From NCBI RefSeq assembly GCF_017814915.1, contig NZ_JAGIPZ010000008.1, forward strand, positions 1-64,000: a stretch of DNA of 64,000 nt. Reading direction: 5' to 3'. Made by a program: the position numbers and the translations under genes. The notes beneath the pieces were generated by a model, which saw only the letters and a program-made list of their open reading frames with translations, made no database searches and was not told the DNA's origin. Origin of the DNA: Herbaspirillum sp. LeCh32-8. GTDB taxonomy: Bacteria > Pseudomonadota > Gammaproteobacteria > Burkholderiales > Burkholderiaceae_D. Shown piece by piece: positions 9,032 through 18,167 of this stretch; position 1 is the first letter of the stretch; every line of letters starts with the position of its first letter.

Positions 9032-9316
9032 ATGCCCACCCAGGAAGAATTCGACGCGCTCAAGCAAAGCCACAACGCGCTGCTCAACAAGTTCATCGAA
9101 AACAATACCGCTGACCAGATCCTGTTCTCGACGCTGTTCACCGCGGCGGCCGTGCTGTCCAAGGACGGCAAGCAGTTCACCGAAGGCGCCATGGGCATCG
9201 CCCGCTCGCTGGCGGCGCAACTGGGCGCCGGCGGCACCATGCCCAAAGCCTTGCTGGACACCGTGGAGACCCGTATCGCCACCGTCGAAGCCCTGCTCAA
9301 GGACAAATTCGACTGA
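9032..9316 (+). CDS. Small hypothetical helical protein
   Basis: I do not recognise this 94-residue protein. It starts MPTQEEFDALKQSHNALLNK, with an AGGAA ribosome binding site just upstream, and is predicted mostly alpha-helical and soluble, without signal peptide or membrane segment. The N-terminal helix has a heptad-like pattern, which suggests oligomerisation. It starts 83 bp after tRNA-Leu on the same strand and could be cotranscribed with it. A longer reading frame begins inside the tRNA but has no support. Confidence 0.7.
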   Translation: MPTQEEFDALKQSHNALLNKFIENNTADQILFSTLFTAAAVLSKDGKQFTEGAMGIARSLAAQLGAGGTMPKALLDTVETRIATVEALLKDKFD

Positions 9317-9656
9317 TTGCGCCCTACGCGCCCCCGCTCGCCGCGCACGTTCATGTGCGCGGCCAATACCCTGCCCGCCCGCCTCATTCGCCGCGTCTCC
9401 GGCACACCAAAACTCACGCAGAAATAGCCCGACGGAAATAATTTCCGCTCGCCGCAAAGCCTTGCCAGTCAAGGCTTGTGGCCAAACTGCACGCAAGCTC
9501 ATCTGGCTGTTTACCGCACCTGCGGCCTTGTTTATCATCCACGTCAGCCATGAGGGGGATCATGACCTGACGCTTCGTCCTGAAGCGACTCATCTCGGAT
9601 CCTGGCGTCCCACCAGTGAACGGATGAAGCAACTTGCAAAGGCAGGGTGATCGGTC
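9317..9656. other. Intergenic region of 340 bp, one hairpin
   Basis: No convincing gene is visible. A perfect 8 bp hairpin (ccgcgcac/gtgcgcgg, 9341-9348 with 9355-9362, loop GTTCAT) lies 25 bp after the small orphan gene and may weaken readthrough, although it has no T tract. The right part should hold the promoter of the diguanylate cyclase gene, but I cannot place it. Confidence 0.5.
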
Positions 9657-10838
9657 ATGTCGTACGAAATTGTGCATACCTTCGGCTTCAGCGTTTACCT
9701 GGTCTTGTTCTTCCTGTTCCTGTGGACCTCCCGCATCCCGCGCACCAACTCCGGCTCCAGCTGGTGGGCCGCATCGATTTCCTTCGCGCTGCTCGCCCGC
9801 CTGTCGCTGGTGTTTCTGGTGGCGGGCAACGACATGCGCCTGATCGTCACCACCTATGCCGCGCTCAACCTGCTGGAAAAGCCCCTGCTGCTGACCGGCC
9901 TGAAGCGCTTCTTCAATTTTAACGCGAACACCGCCTGGTTCTGGCTGGCCGCCGGCCTGGGCGAACTGTGGCTGCTGGCGGCGTGGTTCGCCGAGGCCTC
10001 GCCGTTGGCGCGCAGCATGGGCTATTCGCTGATCAACGCCGGCTTCATGCTGTACGTGGCCCTTCAATGCCGCGCCAGCCTCAATGAAAACCCGCGCTGG
10101 CTGCGCACGGCGTGGCTCGCGGCTGCGGCGATGGCGGTGCATTGGACCTGCGGGCCGTTCCTGATCGAGCGCTATCCGGGTTGGTTCAAGCACGGCTTCC
10201 TGCTGGGTACCGTGCTGATGCTACTGGTGTATATGTCGCTGCTGGCGGCAGTGCTGTCGCAGTTCCAGCGCCGCTTGCTGGAAGCGGAATCCAAGGCGCT
10301 GGACATGGCCTTCCTCGACCCGCTCACCGGCCTGAACAACAAGCGCTACATGAATACCCTGTTCGACCATGCCCTGCTGCTGGCCACGCGCCCGCATCAC
10401 ATGGTGGCGATCTTCTACATCGACCTCGACAACTTCAAGCCCATCAACGACAAGGCCGGCCATCACGTGGGCGACGAGGTGCTCAAGGCGATCGCACTGC
10501 GCATCAAGGGCATCGTGCGCAGCACCGACATTTGCGCGCGCGTGGGCGGCGACGAATTCATCGTGATCGGCACCCAGCTGGAGAACGAGAACCAGGCCTT
10601 CGAGGTGGCCAAGAAGATCCTGGCGCAGATGATGCAGCAAGTGCGCGTGGGCGAATCGGAATACCTGCTGGGCGCCAGCATCGGCATCAGCCTCTACCCG
10701 GAGCACGCGCGCGACCTCTCCAAGCTGATCCAGTGCGCCGACAGCGCCATGTACCAGGTCAAGCGCAACGGCAAGAGCGGCTACGAGATCTACAAGGCCG
10801 GCGAGGACGGCGCCACACAGATTCAACCGGACGCCTAG
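9657..10838 (+). CDS. Membrane diguanylate cyclase (7TM-like sensor plus GGDEF)
   Basis: The enzyme makes cyclic di-GMP from two GTP, controlling surface and motility behaviour. Residues 1-205 show about seven hydrophobic segments (near 5-23, 37-56, 62-82, 92-112, 120-138, 150-168, 180-203), an uncharacterised membrane sensor. The GGDEF domain (about 215-380) has an intact active site GGDEF at 297-301, metal-binding Asp in YIDLDNF, and the inhibitory I-site RSTD (288-291) spaced five residues before it. Activity and product feedback are therefore expected. No EAL domain is present. The ligand is unknown. Confidence 0.92.
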   Translation: MSYEIVHTFGFSVYLVLFFLFLWTSRIPRTNSGSSWWAASISFALLARLSLVFLVAGNDMRLIVTTYAALNLLEKPLLLTGLKRFFNFNANTAWFWLAAGLGELWLLAAWFAEASPLARSMGYSLINAGFMLYVALQCRASLNENPRWLRTAWLAAAAMAVHWTCGPFLIERYPGWFKHGFLLGTVLMLLVYMSLLAAVLSQFQRRLLEAESKALDMAFLDPLTGLNNKRYMNTLFDHALLLATRPHHMVAIFYIDLDNFKPINDKAGHHVGDEVLKAIALRIKGIVRSTDICARVGGDEFIVIGTQLENENQAFEVAKKILAQMMQQVRVGESEYLLGASIGISLYPEHARDLSKLIQCADSAMYQVKRNGKSGYEIYKAGEDGATQIQPDA

Positions 10839-10897
10839 GCGACGGCGTTTTCCATTACTATTCGGGCTGAAAAAATCCGGATCCGGAAAGCGCCCGC

Positions 10898-11707
10898 ATG
10901 GCCGTCGACCACTACGAAAACTTCCCCGTTGCTTCCCTGCTGTTGCCGGCCCGCCTGCGTCCGGCCGTCACCGCCATCTACGCATTCGCCCGCAGCGCAG
11001 ACGATATCGCCGACGAGGGCGATGCCGACGCGCCGCAGCGCTTGGCCGCGCTGGAAGCCTATGAACACGGCCTCGACCTGATCGAAGCCGACGCCCCGGC
11101 GCAAACGCCTATCTTCGAACGCCTGCACCAAACCATCCGCGCCCACCAACTGCCGCTGCAGCCGTTTCGCGACCTGCTGTCGGCCTTCAAGCAGGACGTC
11201 GTCACCAACCGCTACGTGCGTTATGACGATTTGCTGGACTATTGCCGCCGCTCGGCCAATCCGGTCGGCACGCTGATGCTGCATCTGTACCGCACGCCGG
11301 ATGCGCAAAACCTGCGCGACTCCGACGCCATCTGCAGCGCGCTGCAACTGATCAATTTCTGGCAAGACGTCGGCATCGACTGGCAAAAGGAACGCATCTA
11401 CCTGCCGCAGGAAGACCTGCAACGCTTCGGCGTCAGCGCCGACGATATCGCTGCCGGCCGTGCCGACGAGAAGTGGCGGCGCCTGATGCAGTTCGAGGTG
11501 GAACGCGCCCGCGCGCTGATGTTGTCCGGCGCGCCGCTAGCCAAACGCCTGCCGGGACGCATCGGCTGGGAGCTGAGGCTGGTGGTTCAGGGCGGCCTGC
11601 GCATCCTGGAGCGTATCGAGGCGGTGCAAGGCGATGTCTTCCGGCGTCGGCCGAAGCTGGGCAAGACGGACTGGCTCACCTTAGCCTGGCGCGCGCTGAC
11701 GATGTAA
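10898..11707 (+). CDS. hpnC: Squalene synthase HpnC (presqualene diphosphate to hydroxysqualene step)
   Basis: This 269-residue protein belongs to the trans-isoprenyl diphosphate synthase fold. The first aspartate-rich motif is YAFARSADDIADE (Asp35, Asp39) and the second is in FWQDVGIDWQKERIYLP. In the HpnCDE pathway HpnD makes presqualene diphosphate, HpnC converts it to hydroxysqualene, and HpnE reduces this to squalene for hopanoids. HpnC is separated from hpnD and hpnE here by an HDOD gene on the other strand. Squalene-hopene cyclase is not in the window. The start has GGAAAG upstream. Confidence 0.92.
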   Translation: MAVDHYENFPVASLLLPARLRPAVTAIYAFARSADDIADEGDADAPQRLAALEAYEHGLDLIEADAPAQTPIFERLHQTIRAHQLPLQPFRDLLSAFKQDVVTNRYVRYDDLLDYCRRSANPVGTLMLHLYRTPDAQNLRDSDAICSALQLINFWQDVGIDWQKERIYLPQEDLQRFGVSADDIAAGRADEKWRRLMQFEVERARALMLSGAPLAKRLPGRIGWELRLVVQGGLRILERIEAVQGDVFRRRPKLGKTDWLTLAWRALTM

Positions 11708-11710
11708 AAG

Positions 11711-11749
11711 ACAATACGCCCGCCGGGTTGCCCCAGGCGGGCGTATTGT
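11711..11749. terminator. Strong hairpin between convergent hpnC and HDOD gene
   Basis: A perfect 14 bp stem (11711-11724 with 11736-11749) with an 11 nt loop begins 3 bp after the hpnC stop. It lacks a T tract but lies between converging genes, so it probably limits readthrough in both directions. Confidence 0.65.
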
Positions 11750-11788
11750 CCTGCACGTTGCCTGGCGTGATGCCGGCGCCGGCTATTG

Positions 11789-12625
11789 TCAGACCAGCAA
11801 GGCTGCCGTCAGCGAACGGATCTGCTCTTCGGAATCGTCCAACAGTGCGCGCAGCGAGAGATCGCCGACATAGTCGTCCACCAGGTTTTCGCCACCGATG
11901 CCGGCCTCGGCCACGGTGCGCTGCAACGGCGACGGCACCGGAGAAAGCTCCTTGGCCAGCAGCAGCACGTCGCCGATGGTCTGCGGCGGCAGCACGCGTA
12001 CGCCGTGCCACAGCGATTCGATCGCATCCACCACTGGTTGCGGCACGCCCAGCTTCTTGAGCACGGCGCGGCCGATCATCTTCTCACCGTATTCGGCCCA
12101 ATCCTCGATCCCGCCATCCAGCAGGCCAGGATACTCATCCGTACGCGACAGCAGATAAAAACCACCCACTTCATGCACGATGCCTGCAAACATGGCGGTC
12201 TCGGGGTCGCCATTGGTCAGCTTGGCGGTCAACACGTGTGCCGTGGCAGCGACGTGGGCGCAGTGCTCCCACAGCTGGGCCGACTTGATGCGCATGGCCG
12301 GATTGCTGATGGTGCGTCCGAGCTGGCGCACGATGACCGAGGTGGTGATGGTGTTCAACGTGCGAAAGCCCAGCCGCATCACGGCGGTGCGCACATTGTT
12401 GATCTCGCCGCCGGAACGGTTGTAGGCGGCCGAATTGGCGATGGCCACGGTGCGCGCCGACACCAGCGGCTCGGCCATCACCAGCTTGGCGGCCTGTTCC
12501 AGATGGCAATCGGGGTCGGCCAATGCCTGCTGCAGCTTGATCGATGCGCTCACGTTGGCGGGAAAAACCAGCTCTCCCCGTCCGGCCTGCGATGCGATGT
12601 TGCGAAAGATTTCCAGTCTGTCCAT
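11789..12625 (-). CDS. HDOD domain protein
   Basis: HDOD domains are catalytically silent relatives of HD phosphohydrolases used in signalling. The 278-residue protein fits a single HDOD domain: an N-terminal M-A-E-P-L-V-S-A-R-T-V-A-I-A-N-S-A segment, then A-V-M-R-L-G-F-R-T, and A-M-F-A-G-I-V-H-E-V-G-G in place of a full HD motif. I chose ATG 12625 because CAGGAG lies at the right spacing. It sits between hpnC and hpnD on the opposite strand; a functional link to hopanoids is not established. Confidence 0.88.
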   Translation of the reverse strand: MDRLEIFRNIASQAGRGELVFPANVSASIKLQQALADPDCHLEQAAKLVMAEPLVSARTVAIANSAAYNRSGGEINNVRTAVMRLGFRTLNTITTSVIVRQLGRTISNPAMRIKSAQLWEHCAHVAATAHVLTAKLTNGDPETAMFAGIVHEVGGFYLLSRTDEYPGLLDGGIEDWAEYGEKMIGRAVLKKLGVPQPVVDAIESLWHGVRVLPPQTIGDVLLLAKELSPVPSPLQRTVAEAGIGGENLVDDYVGDLSLRALLDDSEEQIRSLTAALLV

Positions 12626-12948
12626 GACGTCTCCTGCCTCCTTGTGGGTTCGCATCTGCCGCCCGCCGTGACGTGTGACGGCTTGACGCCTCCGGTCACG
12701 ATATCGGCGGGCTCCGCCTTGTTATTTCAGTTTTTTTCTTATATTTCTCTTTTATTTTCTATCTTAATTTCACAGGACTTCGATGACTTGACTTTAATGG
12801 ACAACGCAGGCCGCCGCAACCAGACAAGCCCATCCCAGGCCTCGCGCATTTGCCCTGCCGTGCGCACTCGGCTAGCATAGCGCCTTTGCCGGGTTTTGCC
12901 GGGTTTCGCCCCGGGCCGGCCACGCATCGAACGCAGCCACCGCCACCC
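12626..12948. other. Divergent intergenic region between HDOD gene and hpnD
   Basis: These 323 bp contain an unusually AT-rich stretch (about 12720-12775) in an otherwise GC-rich window. It probably holds the promoters of the HDOD gene (minus) and of hpnD (plus). I see no gene or clear operator in it. Confidence 0.5.
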
Positions 12949-13782
12949 ATGTCTCCAGACGAATATTGCCAGCAGAAGGCCGCCGCCAGCGGCTCCAGCT
13001 TTTACTACAGCTTCCTGTTCCTGCCGCCGGAGCGCCGGCGCGCGATCACGGCGCTGTACGCCTTCTGCCGCGAGGTCGACGACACCGTCGACGAGATCGA
13101 AGACCCGATGGTGGCGCGCACCAAGCTGATGTGGTGGCGCAAGGAAATCGCCGCCATGCTGGAAGGCAATCCCAGCCACCCGGTGACCAAGGCGCTGTAT
13201 CCGCACGTGGCGGTCTACCAGCTCAAGGGCGAGCACCTGCAGGCCATCATCGACGGCATGGAGATGGACCTGGACCAGAGCCGCTACCTCGACTATCCCG
13301 GCCTGCAGCGCTACTGCTGGCACGTGGCCGGTGTGGTCGGCATCCTGTCGGCCAGCATCTTCGGCCACACCCAGGGCGCCACGCTGCTCTACGCTGAAAA
13401 ACTGGGCCTGGCGTTCCAGCTGACCAACATCATCCGCGACGTCGGCGAGGATGGCCGCAAAGGCCGTATCTACCTGCCGGTCAACGAGCTTCAGCAGTTC
13501 AACGTAACCGCCGCCGACATCCTCAACGGCCGCCACAGCGAGCGCTTCGAGGCGCTGATGAAGTTCCAGGTGCAGCGCGCCCGCGAAGCCTACGATGAAG
13601 CCATGGCCCTGCTGCCCAAGGAAGACCGTCGCGCCCAGCGCCCCGGCCTGATGATGGCCGCCATCTACCGCACCGTGCTGGAAGAAATCGAGCGCGATGG
13701 CTACCACGTGCTGAACCAGCGCATCTCGCTCACCCCCATCCGCAAGCTCTGGCTGGCGTGGAAAACCTACGTGTTCGGCTGA
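12949..13782 (+). CDS. hpnD: Presqualene diphosphate synthase HpnD
   Basis: HpnD condenses two farnesyl diphosphates to presqualene diphosphate, the first step of the HpnCDE route. The 277-residue protein has both aspartate-rich motifs, YAFCREVDDTVDE (Asp44, Asp48) and LTNIIRDVGEDGRKGRIYLP. I chose the ATG at 12949, since the upstream in-frame extension is Pro-rich and unlike the family. hpnE starts 19 bp after its stop. Confidence 0.94.
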   Translation: MSPDEYCQQKAAASGSSFYYSFLFLPPERRRAITALYAFCREVDDTVDEIEDPMVARTKLMWWRKEIAAMLEGNPSHPVTKALYPHVAVYQLKGEHLQAIIDGMEMDLDQSRYLDYPGLQRYCWHVAGVVGILSASIFGHTQGATLLYAEKLGLAFQLTNIIRDVGEDGRKGRIYLPVNELQQFNVTAADILNGRHSERFEALMKFQVQRAREAYDEAMALLPKEDRRAQRPGLMMAAIYRTVLEEIERDGYHVLNQRISLTPIRKLWLAWKTYVFG

Positions 13783-13801
13783 TGCCGCACACCCGCCACG
13801 C

Positions 13802-15154
13802 ATGAACGCCCCGCGCCACTATGCCGTCATCGGCGCCGGCTGGGCCGGCTGCGCGGCGGCGGTGACGCTGTGCGCCGCCGGACACCGGGTCAGCCTGTTC
13901 GAATCGGCCCGCACGCTGGGCGGACGCGCACGCCGCGTCGACGCCGACGAACGCGTGCTGGACAACGGCCAGCACATCCTGCTGGGCGCTTACACCGCTT
14001 GCCTGAAGCTGATGAAGCAAGTCGGCGTCGCGCCCTCCGCGGCCCTGCTGCGCCTGCCGCTGCAGATGCGCTACCCGCTGGAGGCCGGCGCCGACGGCAT
14101 GGACTTCGCCGCGCCGCGGCTGCCGGCGCCGCTGCATGTGGCCGTCGCGCTGCTGCGCGCCAAAGGGCTGCCGCGCGAAGACAAAATGGCGCTGGCGCGC
14201 TTTTCCACCACCGCGCGCTGGATGGGCTGGCAGTTGCATCAGGATTGCAGCGTGGCCGAGCTGCTGGAGCGCTACGAACAGACGCCACGCATCATCCGCC
14301 TGATGTGGCATCCGCTGTGCATCGCGGCGCTGAACACCCCGCCCGAACGCGCCTCGGCCCAAGTGTTCCTGAACGTGCTGCGCGACAGCCTGGGCGCGCG
14401 CCGCGCCGCGTCCGACATGCTGATCCCGCGCGTCGACCTGTCCGCCCTGCTGCCCGAAGCGGCAGCGGCTTATCTTGAAAAGCACGGCGGCCTGGCGCAC
14501 GCCGGCACCGCCGTTGCGCGCCTGTTGCCCGGCGCAGACGGCGCCTGGCGCCTGGAAGACCGCCAGGGCGAGAACCTGGGCGAATTCGCCGGCGTCACCA
14601 TCGCCACCGGCCCCGACGCCGCGGCGCAATTGCTGGACGGTCTGGACGGCCTGCGCGACGCCTACGACATGGCCCCGCTGCGCGCCCTGACGCACGAGGC
14701 TATCACCACCTGTTATCTGCAATACGACGCCGGCGTACGCCTGGCGCAGCCGTTCTACGCCCTGGCCGACGATCCCGCGCGCCAGGCCTGGGGCCAGTTC
14801 GTGTTCGATCGCGGGCAGCTGGGCGGCGATGCCGGCCTGCTGGCGGTGGTGGTCAGCGCCGCCGGGCACGCCATCGCCGACGGCCACGCGGCGCTGGAGC
14901 AAGGCATCGTGCGGCAACTGGCGAACGACTTCGGCCGCCAGGATTTGTCGAATCCGCAATGGCGCAAGCTCATCACCGAGAAGCGCGCCACCTTCTCCTG
15001 CGCGCCGGGGCTGCAACGCCCGACCAATGACGGATTGCCGCCGGGATTGGCGCTGGCCGGCGACTACGTGGCAGGCGACTATCCAAACTATCCGGCCACG
15101 CTGGAAGGCGCGGTGCGCAGCGGCACGGCCGCCGCTCTCCTGCTGGCAAGCTGA
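13802..15154 (+). CDS. hpnE: Hydroxysqualene dehydroxylase HpnE
   Basis: HpnE is an FAD-dependent amine-oxidase-fold enzyme that reductively removes the hydroxyl of hydroxysqualene, giving squalene. The 450-residue protein starts with the dinucleotide-binding motif VIGAGWAGCAAAV, followed by the FAD-contacting L-G-G-R-A-R-R, and ends with the C-terminal FAD motif A-G-D-Y-V-A-G-D-Y-P-N-Y-P-A-T-L-E-G-A typical of this subgroup. It is cotranscribed with hpnD. Confidence 0.93.
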   Translation: MNAPRHYAVIGAGWAGCAAAVTLCAAGHRVSLFESARTLGGRARRVDADERVLDNGQHILLGAYTACLKLMKQVGVAPSAALLRLPLQMRYPLEAGADGMDFAAPRLPAPLHVAVALLRAKGLPREDKMALARFSTTARWMGWQLHQDCSVAELLERYEQTPRIIRLMWHPLCIAALNTPPERASAQVFLNVLRDSLGARRAASDMLIPRVDLSALLPEAAAAYLEKHGGLAHAGTAVARLLPGADGAWRLEDRQGENLGEFAGVTIATGPDAAAQLLDGLDGLRDAYDMAPLRALTHEAITTCYLQYDAGVRLAQPFYALADDPARQAWGQFVFDRGQLGGDAGLLAVVVSAAGHAIADGHAALEQGIVRQLANDFGRQDLSNPQWRKLITEKRATFSCAPGLQRPTNDGLPPGLALAGDYVAGDYPNYPATLEGAVRSGTAAALLLAS

Positions 15155-15403
15155 CGCGGTCGGCAGGCATCACGCACATCATTGGCAAAAAGCCATAAGC
15201 GCCAGCGGCCGGCGCCGATATCCCGCCCGTGCGGCCCGATATAAAATTTTCATGGATAGCCGGAAAGGGATTCACCCCACGCACGGCCGCTTTGCACTAG
15301 CATTACGCCATCCTGAGCAGTCCCAGCAGTCCCTTTCCGGTCCCTGCCTGCGAGACAAATACCCGGCGGCCCCGAGCCGCATTCCATTTACGGAGATAAC
15401 AAT

Positions 15404-16546
15404 ATGCCGGTCATGACCTGTGTCGAAGACTTCCGCCTGCTGGCCAAGAAACGTGTTCCCAAGGCGTTCTACGACTACGCCGACAGCGGTTCCTATACCG
15501 AGGGCACCTACCGCGCCAACAGCGACGACCTGGCCGCCATCAAGCTGCGCCAGCGCGTGGCGATCAACGTCGACGAGCGCAGCACCCGCACCACCATGAT
15601 CGGCCACGACGTCACCATGCCGGTGGCGATCGCCCCGACCGGCCTGACCGGCATGCAATGGGCCAACGGCGAAATGCTGGGCGCCATGGCGGCCGAGAAA
15701 TTCGGCATCCCCTTCACGCTGTCGACCATGAGCATCTGCTCCATCGAAGACGTCGCCAGCGTCACCAAGAAGCCGTTCTGGTTCCAGCTCTACGTGATGC
15801 GCGACCGCGGCTTCGTGAAGTCGATGATCGACCGCGCCAAGGCTGCCAAGTGCTCGGCGCTGGTGCTGACGCTGGACCTGCAGATCCTCGGCCAACGCCA
15901 CAAGGACCTGAAGAACGGCATGTCGGTGCCGCCCAAGCTGACCCTCGATACGGTGCTCGACCTCGCCAGCAAGCCCGGCTGGGCGCTGCGCGCGCTGGGC
16001 GGGCGCAAGACCTTCGGCAATCTGGCCGGCCACATCAACGGCGGCAACAGCGGCAGCGGCGTGCAAACCCTGTCCAAATGGACCGCCAGCCAGTTCGACC
16101 CGACCCTGAACTGGGACGACGTCGCCTGGATCAAGGAACAATGGGGCGGCAAGCTGATCCTCAAGGGCATCCTGGACGTGGAAGACGCCAAGATCGCCGC
16201 GCAGACCGGCGCCGATGCGATCGTCGTGTCCAACCACGGCGGCCGCCAGCTGGACGGCGCGATGTCGTCGATCCAGGCGCTGCCCGAGATCGCGCAGGCT
16301 GTGGGCGACCAGATCGAAGTCTGGTTCGACGGCGGCATCCGCTCCGGCCAGGATATCCTGAAGGCCACCGCGCTGGGCGCCAAGGGCACCATGATCGGTC
16401 GCGCCTTCCTGTACAGCCTGGGTGCCATGGGCGGCGAAGGCGTCAGCCAGATGCTGGAAATCCTGCGCAAGGAGCTGGACGTGAGCATGGCCCTGACCGG
16501 TACCAAGGACATCAAGGACGTCGGTCCGCAGATCCTGGTGCCCTGA
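15404..16546 (+). CDS. lldD: FMN-dependent L-lactate dehydrogenase (alpha-hydroxy acid oxidase family)
   Basis: The 380-residue TIM-barrel flavoprotein oxidises an L-2-hydroxy acid and passes electrons to the respiratory chain. Family features are the Y-D-Y-A start region (Tyr23, Tyr25), IAPTGLTGM for FMN binding, FQLY (Tyr130), Arg165, and the active-site signature SNHGGRQLDG with catalytic His278 and Arg281. Lactate is the usual substrate, but mandelate or glycolate cannot be excluded from sequence. A CGGAGATAAC ribosome binding site precedes the ATG. It stands alone and ends at a bidirectional terminator. Confidence 0.88.
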   Translation: MPVMTCVEDFRLLAKKRVPKAFYDYADSGSYTEGTYRANSDDLAAIKLRQRVAINVDERSTRTTMIGHDVTMPVAIAPTGLTGMQWANGEMLGAMAAEKFGIPFTLSTMSICSIEDVASVTKKPFWFQLYVMRDRGFVKSMIDRAKAAKCSALVLTLDLQILGQRHKDLKNGMSVPPKLTLDTVLDLASKPGWALRALGGRKTFGNLAGHINGGNSGSGVQTLSKWTASQFDPTLNWDDVAWIKEQWGGKLILKGILDVEDAKIAAQTGADAIVVSNHGGRQLDGAMSSIQALPEIAQAVGDQIEVWFDGGIRSGQDILKATALGAKGTMIGRAFLYSLGAMGGEGVSQMLEILRKELDVSMALTGTKDIKDVGPQILVP

Positions 16547-16586
16547 TCGCCGGCCGGCCGCCTGTCCCCTCGCGACAGGCCTGGCA

Positions 16587-16628
16587 ATGAAAAATCCCGG
16601 AGGCCTCGCGGCGATCCGGGATTTTTTT
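16587..16628. terminator. Bidirectional terminator between lldD and ankyrin gene
   Basis: The 11 bp stem aaaaatcccgg/ccgggattttt (16590-16600 with 16616-16626) has an A run on the left and seven T residues on the right, so it can end transcription from both sides. Confidence 0.88.
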
Positions 16629-16646
16629 CCTGCGTGCACCGCCTTA

Positions 16647-17327
16647 TTACTTGGGCGGCGCCTTGAGCACGTCGATCACGCCGTCCTGGCCATAGCGTTG
16701 CGCCAGATCCATCGCGGTCAGGCCATCCTTGTTCTTCAGCGTCAGGTCGGCGCCGCCGTCGCGCAGCACAGCCACCGCCGCCACGCGGCCGCGCATCGCA
16801 GCCAGCATGACCGGGGTCATCTTGTCGTCGGGCGACTCGGCATCGATGTAGGCCGAGGCCTCCAGCAGCAGCCTGACGATCTCGGAGCTGCCGTTGATCG
16901 CCGCGTAATGCAGCGCCGTCCAGCCCTGGCGATTGACCTCCACCTCCCGCGACAGCAACAGTTTTACCACCGGGATGTTGCCGTAGAAGGCGGCCAGCAT
17001 CAGCGGCGTGTCGCCGTTGACAGCCTGGGCCTCCAGGTTGACGTCCGGCGCGTTGACCAACACGTCGAAGGCCTTCATCGAGTCTTCGCGGATGGCCAGC
17101 ATCAGGCCGGTATAACCGCGCTTGGGCTCGATCAGGTTGGGCCCCATGCCGCGCTGCATCAGCTGCTTGAGGTAGTAGACGTTGTCCATGCGGATCGCCT
17201 GGAAGTACTCCTCGTAGGCGCCGGCGCGCGCTGCGCCCGGCAGCAGCAGCGAGGTGTACAGCAGCGCGCGGCCCAGGCGACGGAAATGAGGGAAACGGGT
17301 GCGCAGCTTTTCCAGCAAAGAACTCAT
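16647..17327 (-). CDS. Exported or membrane-anchored ankyrin repeat protein
   Basis: The 226-residue protein has a hydrophobic N-terminal stretch (about 20-36, ending G-A-A-R-A-G-A) that looks like a signal peptide with a long positive N-region. About five ankyrin repeats follow (from about residue 40), with T-P-L-M-L-A-A, T-A-L-H-Y-A-A and T-P-V-M-L-A-A cores. Ankyrin repeats bind other proteins; the partner is unknown. Its ATG overlaps the tatD stop (ATGA, 17324-17327), which indicates translational coupling. Confidence 0.88.
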   Translation of the reverse strand: MSSLLEKLRTRFPHFRRLGRALLYTSLLLPGAARAGAYEEYFQAIRMDNVYYLKQLMQRGMGPNLIEPKRGYTGLMLAIREDSMKAFDVLVNAPDVNLEAQAVNGDTPLMLAAFYGNIPVVKLLLSREVEVNRQGWTALHYAAINGSSEIVRLLLEASAYIDAESPDDKMTPVMLAAMRGRVAAVAVLRDGGADLTLKNKDGLTAMDLAQRYGQDGVIDVLKAPPK

Positions 17328-18103
17328 GGGGCGATTCCGAACAGCTTGAAGAAATTGGCGGTGGTCTGGCGTGCAACCTCGTCGACCGGGATGCCGCGCA
17401 GGTCGGCGATGAACTCGGCCACGTGACGCACATAGCCCGGCTCGTTGGTCTTGCCGCGGAACGGCACCGGCGCGAGATACGGCGAGTCGGTCTCGATCAG
17501 CATGCGCTCCAGCGGGATGGTGCGCGCCACCTGTTGCAGATCCTTGGCGGACTTGAAGGTGACGATGCCGGAGAAGGAAATGTAGAAGCCCAGCTCGATG
17601 GCGGCATCGGCCACTTCCTGTGACTCGGTGAAGCAATGCATGACGCCGGCAGCGCCGCCGGCTTCCGGACTGGCGCCCTCTTCGCGCATGATGCGGATGG
17701 TGTCTTCCGACGCCGAACGGGTATGGATGATCAGCGGCTTGCCGGTCTCGCGCGAGGCGCGGATGTGGGTGCGAAAGCGTTCGCGCTGCCATTCCAGGTC
17801 GCCCTGCAGGCGATAGTAGTCCAGCCCGGTTTCGCCGATGGCGATGATGCGCGGATGATCGGCCAGCTTCACCAGCTGGGCGACGTCCGGCTCGGGCGTG
17901 TCTTCGTAGTCGGGATGCACGCCGACCGAGGCGTAGACATTGGGATATTGCTCGGCCAGGGCCAGCACCTGCGGAAAATCAGGCAAGTCGACCGAGACGC
18001 ACAGCGCATGGCTGACCTTGTTCTCGGCCATCTTGCCGAAAATCTCGGGCAGGCGCGCAGCGAGGTCGGGGAAATTGATGTGGCAGTGGGAATCGATAAA
18101 CAT
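17324..18103 (-). CDS. TatD family metal-dependent hydrolase
   Basis: TatD proteins are TIM-barrel metal-dependent nucleases. The 259-residue protein has the metal-binding D-S-H-C-H-I-N-F start (His6, His8), the I-G-E-T-G-L-D-Y-Y-R motif, and the late E-T-D-S-P-Y-L-A-P motif. The ORF matches the YcfH subgroup, often found near holB and tmk in other genomes, but here it precedes an ankyrin gene. The exact substrate is not known. Confidence 0.93.
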   Translation of the reverse strand: MFIDSHCHINFPDLAARLPEIFGKMAENKVSHALCVSVDLPDFPQVLALAEQYPNVYASVGVHPDYEDTPEPDVAQLVKLADHPRIIAIGETGLDYYRLQGDLEWQRERFRTHIRASRETGKPLIIHTRSASEDTIRIMREEGASPEAGGAAGVMHCFTESQEVADAAIELGFYISFSGIVTFKSAKDLQQVARTIPLERMLIETDSPYLAPVPFRGKTNEPGYVRHVAEFIADLRGIPVDEVARQTTANFFKLFGIAP

Positions 18104-18167
18104 GGGCGCTATTGTAAAGCGATGCGGCCCGGGTGTCGCCCCGGATTGCCTTTGCTTACAAGGACGC

